Below, one piece after another: positions 32,170 through 44,761 of a stretch of DNA of 64,000 bases. Source of the stretch: JBBDRJ01 sp963766295 (GTDB lineage: Bacteria > Actinomycetota > JAICYB01); contig CAVXYW010000002.1 of the NCBI GenBank assembly GCA_963766295.1, positions 1,116,001-1,180,000 on the forward strand. Reading direction: 5' to 3'. Both the position numbers and the translations under genes were made by a program. The notes under the pieces were generated by a model that was not told the DNA's origin, did no database searches, and saw nothing but the letters and a program-made list of their open reading frames with translations. Each line of letters opens with the position of its first letter. Position 1 is the first letter of the stretch.

Positions 32170-34635
32170 CTACGGGAAGCCGGGGAAATCGGGAAACGGG
32201 TCACACACGTCTCCAAGTCCGTCCCCATCCGTGTCCAACTGCTGGATGCCCGGCGTGTTGGGGTCGAAGTCTTGGCTATTGGGTGTGAACGGGCAGTTGT
32301 CTTCTACGTCGAGCACGATGTCCCCATCGAAGTCGTCGGTTCCGGGCCCAGTCGGACCGGTCGGGCCGGTCGGACCGCTCGGTCCGGTGGCACCGGACGG
32401 CCCCGTCGGGCCGGAAGTCCCGCTCGGGCCGGTCGGGCCACTCGGACCATCCGGACCGGAAGGTCCGATGGGTCCCGTATCACCGGACGGGCCGGTAAGA
32501 CCGGTTGGTCCAGTTGCACCCTCGCCTGTGGGTCCGGGCGGCCCAACGTCACCAGTGGGCCCGGCGGAGGAATCTCCGGTAGGCCCTGTAGGGCCGATCG
32601 CTCCAGTTGGGCCGCTCGGCCCGATCTCACCTTGGGTGCCCTGCGGGCCGAGCGGGCCTTGCGCCCCCGTAGGTCCGACTGGTCCCTCGCTCAGCGTGCC
32701 GACGCGAACATCGTCGATCTGCACGATGTAGTCGATGTCACCGCTTTCAGCATCGGCGTTCTCCGAAGCATTCGTTACGGAAACGTCGGCATCACCCGTG
32801 CCGGCCAACCCAACCACGTTCGCTCCGGCGACCGCGTCACCCGCGCCGAGTTGCGCCGCCTGGTTCCAGCTGAACTCGTTATCGCCGGATTGAACTATCA
32901 CCCCTGAAGCCGGCCCAGATATGTCGGCAACATCCAGAGCGCCATCGATTGCTCCGCCGAAAGCGGCACTGTTGGGATCGGTGTCGTCTCCGTCGCACGC
33001 AGCGCCAACGCCGTCGCCATCTGCGTCGGTTTGATCGTTGAAAACGAACGGGCAATTGTCGGTGCTGTTCGGTGCTCCGTCTCCGTCAAAGTCCGCGTCG
33101 CACGCGTCACCGATTGCGTCTTGGTCTTCGTCTCCCTGCCCCGGATTCGGTGCGAAGACGCAATTGTCCAGGGCATTTGGCGTGCCGTCACCGTCGACAT
33201 CGTCGGGCAGTCCTTGACCCGGCGGGCCGGTGTCGCCGGTGGGGCCGGTGTCACCGGTCGGTCCTGCGTCCCCCGTCGGTCCCGAATCGCCGGTCGGTCC
33301 GGTGGGTCCCTGTCCGGTCGGCCCCGTCGGACCGGTATCGCCCGTGGGACCAGTCGGTCCCGCGGCTCCCGTGGGTCCCAGTCCGGTCGGGCCCGTCGGG
33401 CCTGCATCGCCGGTGGGACCGGTCGGCGCCGCTCCCGTTGGCCCAGTCGGCCCCTGTGGACCTTGTGGACCTTGTGGACCTTCTCCTCCGGGGATGCCGA
33501 TCGGCCCCTGGTCTCCCTGGGGTCCGGTGGGACCGGTCGGTCCAACTACGACCTGGTTGCCGACTCTCAGACCGAACGCGAGATTGGCTGCGTCGATGTC
33601 GCCCGAATCCGCGCTCGAATCCGTGGACGAGTTCGACGCGCTCAAGGAAACGTCGCCTTGCTGAGCGGAACCGAGCACATTCGAGCCGGCGATCGCATCT
33701 CCGCCGGCGGCCACGATCTCCTGCTCCAGATCTAGTTCGTTGTCACCGTCGTGAACGATGAAGGCCGATACCGGACCACTGACGTCCGAAGCGTTCGCTT
33801 CAGAGGAGGACGGTGCGAGAACTGCTGCGGCGTCGAAGTCGCAAGCGTCGCCAAACCCATCGCCATCGGAGTCGGGCTGCTGGGTGCCCGGCGTGTTGGG
33901 ATCAGAGTCCTCGGGGTTTGGTGTGGTTGGGCAGTTATCGGCATCGTTAAAAATGCCGTCACCGTCTATGTCGTCGGGGAGGAAGCCGGTTGGGCCCGTC
34001 TCGCCCGTGGGCCCCGTATCGCCGGTCGGCCCTATGTCGCCGGTCGGTCCCACTCCGGTCGGACCGCTAGGACCGGTTGGTCCCGTAGCCCCAGTTGGCC
34101 CCGACGCTCCGGTAGGACCGGTTGGACTGGGTCCTGTCGGCCCTGTCTCCCCCGCACCAGTGGGGCCGGTTGGACCGACAGGTCCGGTTGGCCCAACTGC
34201 GGGAGGACCGGTTGGTCCCGACAGACCTGCGTCTCCGGTTGGACCCACGGGACCGATCGGGCCTTGCGGTCCCGTTGTTCCGATCGGACCCTGTGCTCCC
34301 GCGGGACCAACAGGATTCTCGGTCTGCTCACCGACGTGAACCGATCCGACTCTGTTCTCGGCTTCGATATCGCCCGACTCCGCGTCGGCATCGGTTGAAT
34401 TGTTAGTCGCGTCGATCTCGACGTCGCCCGAGCCTGCCGAACCGACCACATTCCCGCCGGCAACGGCATCTCCGCCGCCGAGGTCGCCGGCCTGACCGCC
34501 GGAGAGGTCGTTGTCTCCGGACTGGGCTGCATCAGCGTCTACGGGTCCTTCGATGTCGGCGGCGGCCCCCGACGACAAGCCGCCCACCGCGACCATTGAA
34601 GTGATCATGAGCATCACGATTACGCGCCGGGTCAT
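32170..34635 (-). CDS. Secreted three-module collagen-like / thrombospondin type 3 repeat protein
   Basis: An 821-residue exported protein. A signal peptide ends after SSGAAA (about residue 26). The body is three copies of one plan: an Asp/Asn/Ser-rich domain of unknown fold (about 27-108, 280-363, 562-650), a Gly-x-y collagen-like stretch (about 109-217, 365-475, 651-765; mostly GPT/GPS/GDT, with a few interruptions), and thrombospondin type 3 calcium-binding repeats (about 218-268, 476-550, 766-812; DxDxDG...DNCP...DGDGxGDxCD). No membrane anchor, LPxTG or lipobox is seen, so it is probably released or held by non-covalent contact. The ATG has only a weak AGGAAA ribosome binding site with TATAGG just before it. 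It is the most unusual gene in the window. Confidence 0.92.
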   Translation of the reverse strand: MTRRVIVMLMITSMVAVGGLSSGAAADIEGPVDADAAQSGDNDLSGGQAGDLGGGDAVAGGNVVGSAGSGDVEIDATNNSTDADAESGDIEAENRVGSVHVGEQTENPVGPAGAQGPIGTTGPQGPIGPVGPTGDAGLSGPTGPPAVGPTGPVGPTGPTGAGETGPTGPSPTGPTGASGPTGATGPTGPSGPTGVGPTGDIGPTGDTGPTGETGPTGFLPDDIDGDGIFNDADNCPTTPNPEDSDPNTPGTQQPDSDGDGFGDACDFDAAAVLAPSSSEANASDVSGPVSAFIVHDGDNELDLEQEIVAAGGDAIAGSNVLGSAQQGDVSLSASNSSTDSSADSGDIDAANLAFGLRVGNQVVVGPTGPTGPQGDQGPIGIPGGEGPQGPQGPQGPTGPTGAAPTGPTGDAGPTGPTGLGPTGAAGPTGPTGDTGPTGPTGQGPTGPTGDSGPTGDAGPTGDTGPTGDTGPPGQGLPDDVDGDGTPNALDNCVFAPNPGQGDEDQDAIGDACDADFDGDGAPNSTDNCPFVFNDQTDADGDGVGAACDGDDTDPNSAAFGGAIDGALDVADISGPASGVIVQSGDNEFSWNQAAQLGAGDAVAGANVVGLAGTGDADVSVTNASENADAESGDIDYIVQIDDVRVGTLSEGPVGPTGAQGPLGPQGTQGEIGPSGPTGAIGPTGPTGDSSAGPTGDVGPPGPTGEGATGPTGLTGPSGDTGPIGPSGPDGPSGPTGPSGTSGPTGPSGATGPSGPTGPTGPTGPGTDDFDGDIVLDVEDNCPFTPNSQDFDPNTPGIQQLDTDGDGLGDVCDPFPDFPGFP
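32341..32685 (-). repeat. Collagen-like Gly-x-y repeat, third module
   Basis: Encodes about residues 651-765 of the secreted protein: GPT, GPS, GAT and GDT triplets, richer in Ser at Y positions than the other two stretches. Short degenerate DNA repeats follow from the codons. Confidence 0.85.
33211..33543 (-). repeat. Collagen-like Gly-x-y repeat, second module
   Basis: Encodes about residues 365-475. Begins GPTGPTGPQGDQGP with a run of GPQ triplets, then GPT/GDT/GDA; a few triplets are broken by single inserted residues (for example GAAPTGPTG). Confidence 0.85.
33985..34311 (-). repeat. Collagen-like Gly-x-y repeat, first module
   Basis: Encodes about residues 109-217. Starts with GPA/GAQ/GPI triplets, becomes nearly pure GPT, and ends GDTGPTGETGPTG before the thrombospondin type 3 repeat. 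Confidence 0.85.
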
Positions 34636-34738
34636 CGAAGCAGTTTCCTATACGTGGGCCGGCAAGACCAGCTACCCGCGAGGGCGGCTCGCTGACACCC
34701 GGCACAGATGCCGCCGAACATTGCAAGACTGTCGGCTC

Positions 34739-34813
34739 GGGCCCGTAGCTCAGCTTGGTCAGAGCAGCCGACTCATAATCGGTTGGTCCCAGGTTCAAGT
34801 CCTGGCGGGCCCA
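34739..34813 (+). tRNA. tRNA-Met (CAT anticodon)
   Basis: Cloverleaf: acceptor GGGCCCG / CGGGCCC with discriminator A, D stem GCTC/GAGC, anticodon stem GCCGA/TCGGT around loop CTCATAA, T arm CCAGG-TTCAAGT-CCTGG. CCA is not encoded. The elongator tRNA-Met is the likely identity, since an initiator would have an unpaired 1-72 position and three G:C pairs in the anticodon stem; a lysidine-modified tRNA-Ile2 cannot be excluded. The rhodanese gene begins 20 nt later. Confidence 0.95.
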
Positions 34814-34833
34814 CGAGGAAGAACAGAAACGCT

Positions 34834-35202
34834 ATGAAGCAGACGATCGACGAACTCCTAGCGGCGGCCCGCGGCAAGCTCGACCGAGTTTCCGTCGCCG
34901 ACCTCGATGCCGAGGTGATGGCCGGGGCGCTCGTCGTCGACATAAGACCCGTTGAACAACGCGAAGCAGACGGAGCCCTGCCTGGCGCTCTGGTCATCGA
35001 TCGGAATGTCCTTGAGTGGCGGCTCGATCCGGCGAGCAGCCACAAGGTTCCAGAAGCCGGCTACCGTCGCATCATCCTGGTTTGCAACGAGGGCTACGCG
35101 ACCAGCCTCGCCGCGGCCACGTTGCGCGAATTGGGTCTCGATGCGACAGACCTCGACGGCGGCTTCCAAGCATGGCTGGCTCACAACCGCACTTCCGGCT
35201 AA
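34834..35202 (+). CDS. Rhodanese-like domain protein
   Basis: A single rhodanese domain of 122 residues. VVDIRPVEQREADGALPGALVIDRN (limits about 36-58) gives the first CH2-type motif and the active-site loop is VCNEGYATS with the catalytic Cys (about 87). DLDGGFQAW is the closing motif. It may be a cytoplasmic sulfur-transfer protein; there is no signal peptide. The start at 34834 is chosen because the longer frame runs through the tRNA gene; GAGGAAG precedes it. Confidence 0.88.
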   Translation: MKQTIDELLAAARGKLDRVSVADLDAEVMAGALVVDIRPVEQREADGALPGALVIDRNVLEWRLDPASSHKVPEAGYRRIILVCNEGYATSLAAATLRELGLDATDLDGGFQAWLAHNRTSG

Positions 35203-35242
35203 CGCCTGCACCGAAGAGCGCAACGGCCGATAGTTAATCGGG

Positions 35243-36487
35243 ATGCGCCTTGTCGCCTTGCTCGTCGCCGTCTTGGTCCTTTCGGCTTCGGCATGCTCTC
35301 TCGAGCTCGAGCCGTCGGATGACGCCGCCGGAGAGACCAACGGGCAAACCAGCGACCTCAGGCAGCCGACAGACGGACACCGTGTCTTGGAGCTTGGCGA
35401 CGTTCAGACTTACGACGTCGAGATCAACCAGAACCGGAAAGCGGACGGCCCCGACTCGAGCAACGAGTTCACATCTCAGGTCGTCCTCAAGCTCGAAGAA
35501 GAAGCTCTGGACGAGAACCGGTTCTCCGTCCTTGTGCGCGATGCAATCGGGACCGGCGAGGAATCTCAGATCCAAAGCGCACTCCGATTGAAGGGACGGA
35601 AGCTCGAGATCGATCTGGACCGTCGCGTTGTGCGCGCGTCTACCGAGATGTTCTCGGGGACCGAAGATGTTGCCGCCTCCGACATCGGGATGATCATCGT
35701 CCTGCTGGCACCGTTCCTTCCCCGCGGGGATAGCGGAGTGGGCGACGAGTGGCGGGCGGCGAGCACCGTTCCCGTCGCGTGGTCACAGTCGGGCGCTCAG
35801 TTCACGATCAACCACAAGATCACTGGCGATCGCGAGCTTCGAGGACTACAAACGGCAACCGTTGAATCGACGGCTCTTTCCAATGTGTCGTTTCGAATCG
35901 AGCTCGTTCGAGAGGTGCCGCCCGAGCAAGCCCAGCAGCAGGGCGGAGCGACCGCCGACGGCCGTGGCTTCATCATCAATCAGTTGTTCGAGCAGCTCTT
36001 CACCGATATCGACGACCCGGTCTCAGCGACGGTTGCTGCGTTCGCGGCGATCCCGTTCGCAATCGTCGCACCTTTCATCGCGCTCCTTGAAGGGTTCGCC
36101 GGACTCTTCGGCGGTGGTCGTTCCTCCGCACCCTCAAAGCCCGAAACTCCGGTCGTAATCTTGTCCGGACCCGTCGAATTGAAGTCGACGAGCGACGTCT
36201 GGCGCCACGACGGGCGCGTACTCGGTACCACGGGGTCGGGCTACGCCGATCTTTCCGGCCCGCTTCCCACCCTTGCCGGAGAAGCCGCGCCACTGTCCGG
36301 CAAGTCTTTGCGGCTCAGGTCGGACTGGACCTACACGCGCAAACTCACGTCCGCATGGCCGGACCCCGTTGAGGAGACTTCCCGCAGCGGCTGGCTGATG
36401 ACGATCGCCATAGTCCTCACATTGATTGCGCTCGCGCTGAACGTCATGTCTGCGCGACGCCGCGTACGGAAGCCGGCTCGCGCTTAG
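35243..36487 (+). CDS. Lipoprotein of unknown function with C-terminal membrane helix
   Basis: A 414-residue protein with no family I recognise. Residues 1-18 form a lipoprotein signal ending in LSASAC (lipid-modified Cys18), followed by an acidic linker and a beta-rich extracellular domain (about 45-235) that includes WRAASTVPVAWSQSGAQFTINHK-like strands. A hydrophobic stretch lies at about 255-290 and a membrane helix at about 383-403, ending in a basic tail RARRRVRKP-like. Anchoring by both lipid and helix is odd. It converges with the zinc-ribbon membrane protein, overlapping by 4 nt. Confidence 0.75.
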   Translation: MRLVALLVAVLVLSASACSLELEPSDDAAGETNGQTSDLRQPTDGHRVLELGDVQTYDVEINQNRKADGPDSSNEFTSQVVLKLEEEALDENRFSVLVRDAIGTGEESQIQSALRLKGRKLEIDLDRRVVRASTEMFSGTEDVAASDIGMIIVLLAPFLPRGDSGVGDEWRAASTVPVAWSQSGAQFTINHKITGDRELRGLQTATVESTALSNVSFRIELVREVPPEQAQQQGGATADGRGFIINQLFEQLFTDIDDPVSATVAAFAAIPFAIVAPFIALLEGFAGLFGGGRSSAPSKPETPVVILSGPVELKSTSDVWRHDGRVLGTTGSGYADLSGPLPTLAGEAAPLSGKSLRLRSDWTYTRKLTSAWPDPVEETSRSGWLMTIAIVLTLIALALNVMSARRRVRKPARA

Positions 36488-38070
36488 TAGCCGCCGGCGA
36501 CGGCCGTAGCGAACGTGGCCACATCGATGTCCGCACGTTCGAGCAAAGGCTTCAAGCGTTGATCGAAGAAGTCGACCGCACGTGCCTTGGACGCGTCGCG
36601 GCGCGTCTCACCGGAGTTGACCAACGCCTGATCGTTGTTGACCAGACCCCTGGTGATCAAAAGGATCGCCGAGAGCCTCTCCTCGTAAACCGCGGCTTGA
36701 TCGCCCAGAGCGTCGCGCAAGCGCTTGTTGTCCGCGCCATCGGCGTGGGTGCGCATGCTGTTGACCGTTCCCTTGAGCGTTTCCTCTGTGCCGGCGGCAT
36801 TGAAGCGGAACTCGTCGATGTTCGACTGACCGCGTAACAACGGACTGACAACGTCATCGCGATAGCTCGTGGTCTCGGTGTTCCAAACATTGATGTCCGC
36901 GATGAAGTTGTTGACTGCTTCGGTTTCGTCCGGGCCGTAAACGCGAAGCGCCTTCTCCAGATCGCCCTGGACGTTCTCGATCACGCGAGGCTGCAGCAAG
37001 AGGGTTGAAGCGGCGACGAGGATCACGAAACCGATCACAACGCTTACGATCACGCTGCGCCTTTCGGCCTCCGGTGCACGCTTACCGGTGCGCAACAAGG
37101 TGAAAAGCATTACGGCTGTTGCACCGCCGATGAATATCGGCAGCCCACGGATCTCGAGCAACGCAACGTCGCCGCTACTGACCAGAGACGCAATGGCCGC
37201 CGTTGCACCGACGAGCACGGCGCCCGCGATCATCGCGAGGAGCAGATGAAACACGAAGATCGCTATCCATCGCCCACCAAGACCACCCCCGCCTTCTTGG
37301 TCGACGGGTCTGACAACTTTGATGTCGCCGCTCGTGGGTGCATCAGCCGGCCGCTCGATCACGCTCGTTTCTTCGTCCGACCAGCGGAGTCGGCCGCCGA
37401 TAGCCGGCCGCGCACCGCGCAGCTCTTCTGCAGTTACGGGCTTGCTGGTCGCCGCGGCTGGACGGCTCGCGGACTCAGGAGTGATGTCTAACGGCGGAGG
37501 CGCGGACGGAGTGGCCGCCCTCGGAGCCTGCATTTCATCGGAGGCTTGCTCGGCTTTCCGCTGGCGCCGCCGTTCTAGAAGGGATGGCTTTCTTTCCTTA
37601 GGAGCTTCTTCCTTGGGCGCTTCGACAGACGGCGGCGGTGGAGGCGATAGAGGTACGTCCTTTGCCGCCGTTGCGTCCGCGGCATCGTCTGGTCGCCGAC
37701 GGAGACGTTCCAGCAACGGCGGTTTGCGTTCGGCGGTCTCCGGAGATTCCTCCCGCCGAGCGAGAGGTGGTGGTGGCGGCGGAAGGGATGCAGCTCGCGC
37801 CCGGATCTTTTCCTCTTCATCCTTGCGCTGTTTCCGGCGCTCCAAGAGCGAAGGCTTACGCTCGCTCGTCGTCTCTTCCGGCGCAGGCTCAGGCGCAGAC
37901 GGTCGAGCAGGTGTCGGTGGCGGCGGCGCCTTGGGCGGCGAATCAACAGCCGAGGGCGCCAGAGGCGGCAGCGCGCCGTCCAGCCTCGTCCCGCACCCGT
38001 CGCAGAACTTGAAGCCGGGCTCGACCAGGCGTCCGCAGTTCGGACAAGTCCTCGCGGACTGAGATGACAT
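36484..38070 (-). CDS. Zinc-ribbon membrane protein with triple LLERR repeat
   Basis: Unknown function, 528 residues from the ATG at 38070, chosen for its CTAAGGA ribosome binding site and because the zinc ribbon follows at once. Residues 9-30 are a CPNCG...CDGCG ribbon. A long Pro/Ala-rich disordered region (about 35-250) carries three copies of ERKP(S/P)LLER(R/L)(K/R) at about 70-83, 113-126 and 159-172. Three membrane helices lie at about 270-370, and an alpha-helical C-terminal domain (about 375-528) follows, probably outside the membrane. The layout suggests a membrane-linked adaptor or sensor, but that is inference. Confidence 0.72.
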   Translation of the reverse strand: MSSQSARTCPNCGRLVEPGFKFCDGCGTRLDGALPPLAPSAVDSPPKAPPPPTPARPSAPEPAPEETTSERKPSLLERRKQRKDEEEKIRARAASLPPPPPPLARREESPETAERKPPLLERLRRRPDDAADATAAKDVPLSPPPPPSVEAPKEEAPKERKPSLLERRRQRKAEQASDEMQAPRAATPSAPPPLDITPESASRPAAATSKPVTAEELRGARPAIGGRLRWSDEETSVIERPADAPTSGDIKVVRPVDQEGGGGLGGRWIAIFVFHLLLAMIAGAVLVGATAAIASLVSSGDVALLEIRGLPIFIGGATAVMLFTLLRTGKRAPEAERRSVIVSVVIGFVILVAASTLLLQPRVIENVQGDLEKALRVYGPDETEAVNNFIADINVWNTETTSYRDDVVSPLLRGQSNIDEFRFNAAGTEETLKGTVNSMRTHADGADNKRLRDALGDQAAVYEERLSAILLITRGLVNNDQALVNSGETRRDASKARAVDFFDQRLKPLLERADIDVATFATAVAGGY

Positions 38071-38156
38071 GGTCCTTAGGATTGCCCGTATCGGCCTTCT
38101 GAGCAAGCACGTCGGCATCGCTACCGGCCGGTCGTCCTCATAGCGTTCCCGAAATG

Positions 38157-38188
38157 AAGAAGGACGGCCTGGTCAGGCCGTCCTTCTT
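38157..38188 (-). terminator. Terminator of the rrn operon
   Basis: AAGAAGGACGGCC / GGCCGTCCTTCTT forms a 13-bp stem with a 6-nt loop about 10 nt past the 5S gene. The stem is symmetric enough to work in either direction (TTTC on the plus side, CATTTC on the minus side). Confidence 0.8.
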
Positions 38189-38198
38189 TCAAATCAAT

Positions 38199-38316
38199 CC
38201 CGGCACCGACCTACTCTCCCACCCCCGTTGGAAGGCAGTACCATCGGCGCTGGAGGGCTTAACTTCCGGGTTCGGAATGGGACCGGGTGTGACCCCTCCG
38301 CCATGGGCACCGGGAA
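38199..38316 (-). rRNA. rrf: 5S ribosomal RNA
   Basis: Last gene of the rrn operon on the minus strand, about 118 nt. The ends pair (TCCCGGTGC... with ...GGTGCCGGGA), and the conserved CCGAACCCGGAAGTTAAG loop region and GGGAGAGTAGG are present. Ends are set by pairing and may be off by 1-2 nt. Confidence 0.93.
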
Positions 38317-38389
38317 ACTCTTGTGTCCGAGCTCCCTACCGATCGAGACCGGTAGACAACCCTTTAGCGAGCGCAGGCACCTCCAAAAC

Positions 38390-43215
<4,826 letters not shown>

Positions 43216-43556
43216 ATAGGAAAACGATCGGGCGAAACAACACCCGAAAGCTCATCCAGATGAAAGGACGACACCCCATCCGACCGTGAAGAGCAAGCGG
43301 AGTCGCTCTATGCCGGATGGCGGCGTCTTAAGTCAGGAATATGACAGTTGCCCTCAATGACACCCGCACTATGCGGTTTTCAAGGAGCAACCAAACTCGC
43401 TGACCAGCGCAAAACCGCAGGTCAACGGTGCCGCCAAGTGCTTCTTGTAAGACAGCAACTCAACAGTTTACCGCCGAAAGCCCAGGTCGCAAGCCGCGAT
43501 CGAAGACTTCCGGACGGCTGATGAGCATACAGCTGCTCGCGCGTTGCGTGCGCGGT
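43216..43556 (-). promoter_or_regulatory. rrn leader and candidate promoter
   Basis: A gene-free stretch of 341 nt upstream of 16S. Best promoter candidate on the minus strand: TTGCGA (43487-43492), 16-nt spacer, TAAACT (43465-43470). Further down, TTGCTCCTTGAAAACCGC (about 43373-43390) matches an element repeated in the 16S-23S spacer and may be a boxA or processing signal for NusB-dependent antitermination. Confidence 0.4.
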
Positions 43557-43874
43557 CTAGCGCTGACCGAAAAACCCGCCGGCCGGACGGGCGTGACAGT
43601 GCCAGTGATCCGGAATGTTCCGGCGATGCGGGTCTGCCCACCATCCCTTGTCCCCGTAGTGGCCGTTGGCGACGTCGGCCATCCGCGCCAGCAGGCGCTC
43701 CTCGGTCTCAGCATCGGGAAGGCCGTGCGGTCGCCACACGATCATCGGCGTCGAGCAGATCATGCACTCGGCGATCCAGCATTCCTCGTCCTCGTAGAGC
43801 CAGGGCGTGAGCTTGTGGGCCAAGCAGAGCTCGCAGTCCGCGTCGTATGCAGGAAGTTCGCGCTGCTCGATCAG
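43557..43874 (-). CDS. Small zinc-ribbon-like protein, probable CTG start
   Basis: Unknown function, about 105 residues. Reading from the CTG at 43874, which overlaps the Bcp stop as CTGA, gives DCELC followed 22 residues later by CMIC, a four-cysteine zinc site. A shorter TTG start (43823) would lose the first pair. No ATG or GTG is available in frame. The C-terminal half includes DHWHCHARPAGG with extra His/Cys. The conserved look of the CELC part argues for the longer form and for coupling with bcp. Confidence 0.6.
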   Translation of the reverse strand: MIEQRELPAYDADCELCLAHKLTPWLYEDEECWIAECMICSTPMIVWRPHGLPDAETEERLLARMADVANGHYGDKGWWADPHRRNIPDHWHCHARPAGGFFGQR

Positions 43875-44329
43875 GAGCTCAGCCTCTGGACGTCGGTGAA
43901 GACCTCCTCCGCGTGACCTTTCCCGTGCAGAGGCGCCTTCGGGTAGGTCTTGATCACGATTCCGTCCTCGCCGATGACGGCGGTGGCACGGCCGGTGAGC
44001 TTCCAGTCTTCCCTGTAGACGCCGTAGGCCTTGCCGACGTCGGCGCTGCTGTCGGCGATCAGCGGGTAGCGGAAGCCTCCGTGCTTGGCCGAGAACGCCT
44101 TCTGGTCCTCGAGAGTGTCAACGGAACAGCCGGCCACGTGGACGCCGATCTCCTCGAAGCGGTCGTACCAAGCTTCGAATTCGACGGCTTCGTTAGTGCA
44201 GCCGGGGGTTGAAGCCTGCGGATAGAAGAAGAGGACGAGCGGCCCGGCCTCGATCGCATCACTTAGGCGGAACGTGCCTCCGGTGGACGCGCTCTCGAAA
44301 TCGGGGGCCTTCGTGCCCTCCGGGATCAT
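43871..44329 (-). CDS. bcp: Peroxiredoxin, Bcp/PrxQ type
   Basis: Thiol peroxidase of the AhpC/TSA superfamily, 152 residues. The peroxidatic motif is YPQASTPGCTNEA (Cys44) where the family more often has PKDxTPGCT; the second Cys five residues on is absent, and Cys68 (AGCSVDT) may resolve. GRATAVIGEDG is the conserved Arg region. Third peroxide-related gene in the window besides gpx and katG. It lies 8 nt past the Fe-S assembly gene. Confidence 0.9.
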   Translation of the reverse strand: MIPEGTKAPDFESASTGGTFRLSDAIEAGPLVLFFYPQASTPGCTNEAVEFEAWYDRFEEIGVHVAGCSVDTLEDQKAFSAKHGGFRYPLIADSSADVGKAYGVYREDWKLTGRATAVIGEDGIVIKTYPKAPLHGKGHAEEVFTDVQRLSS

Positions 44330-44337
44330 CTAGAGAG

Positions 44338-44697
44338 TTACTGGAACGAGTCGCCGCAGGCGCAGGAGCTCTGCGCGTTCGGGTTCTCGATGATGAAACC
44401 GGACTTCTCGAGCGTCTCCGCCCAGTCGACCACGACGCCTTTCAGATACGGAGCGGACATCGGGTCGCAGACGACCTTGACGCCCCCTATTTCCTCGACG
44501 ATGTCGGTTTCCACCAGCTCGTCGTCGAAGAAGAGCCCGTACTTGAAACCCGCGCATCCGCCGGGCTGAACCTCGAGGCGAAGAGCGGCATCTGGTGTGC
44601 CCTCCTGGGCCAGCAGCTCCCTCACCTTCGTGGCTGCGGCCGTGGTCAGGCTAAATACCTGGTCGTGCTCCGTGACCTGCAGTGATCTGCGCGCCAT
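44338..44697 (-). CDS. HesB/IscA/ErpA-type Fe-S cluster carrier
   Basis: A-type carrier of 119 residues that takes part in Fe-S insertion into client proteins. The three conserved cysteines are present: QPGGCAGFKYG (about 47-57) and the C-terminal SSCACGDSF pair. The N-terminus has about 10 extra residues. GAGGAG precedes the ATG. No suf or isc genes are adjacent. Confidence 0.93.
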   Translation of the reverse strand: MARRSLQVTEHDQVFSLTTAAATKVRELLAQEGTPDAALRLEVQPGGCAGFKYGLFFDDELVETDIVEEIGGVKVVCDPMSAPYLKGVVVDWAETLEKSGFIIENPNAQSSCACGDSFQ

Positions 44698-44761
44698 GAC
44701 TCCTCAAGGATATCAACCGGATAGACAACGGTCGTATTTCATCGGCAAAGAGGTTCGGCGC

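Noticed and set aside
32341..34311. Dense short direct repeats resembling a repeat array or CRISPR
   Set aside because: They follow from GGN-CCN-ACN codons of the collagen-like protein, stay in one reading frame, and have no constant-length spacers or leader.
32161..34637. Long open frames on the plus strand opposite the collagen-like gene (for example 33031-33735 and 33758-34339)
   Set aside because: They are antisense shadows of GC-rich Gly-Pro-Thr coding, with no start signal or domain; the minus-strand product has a signal peptide and known repeats.
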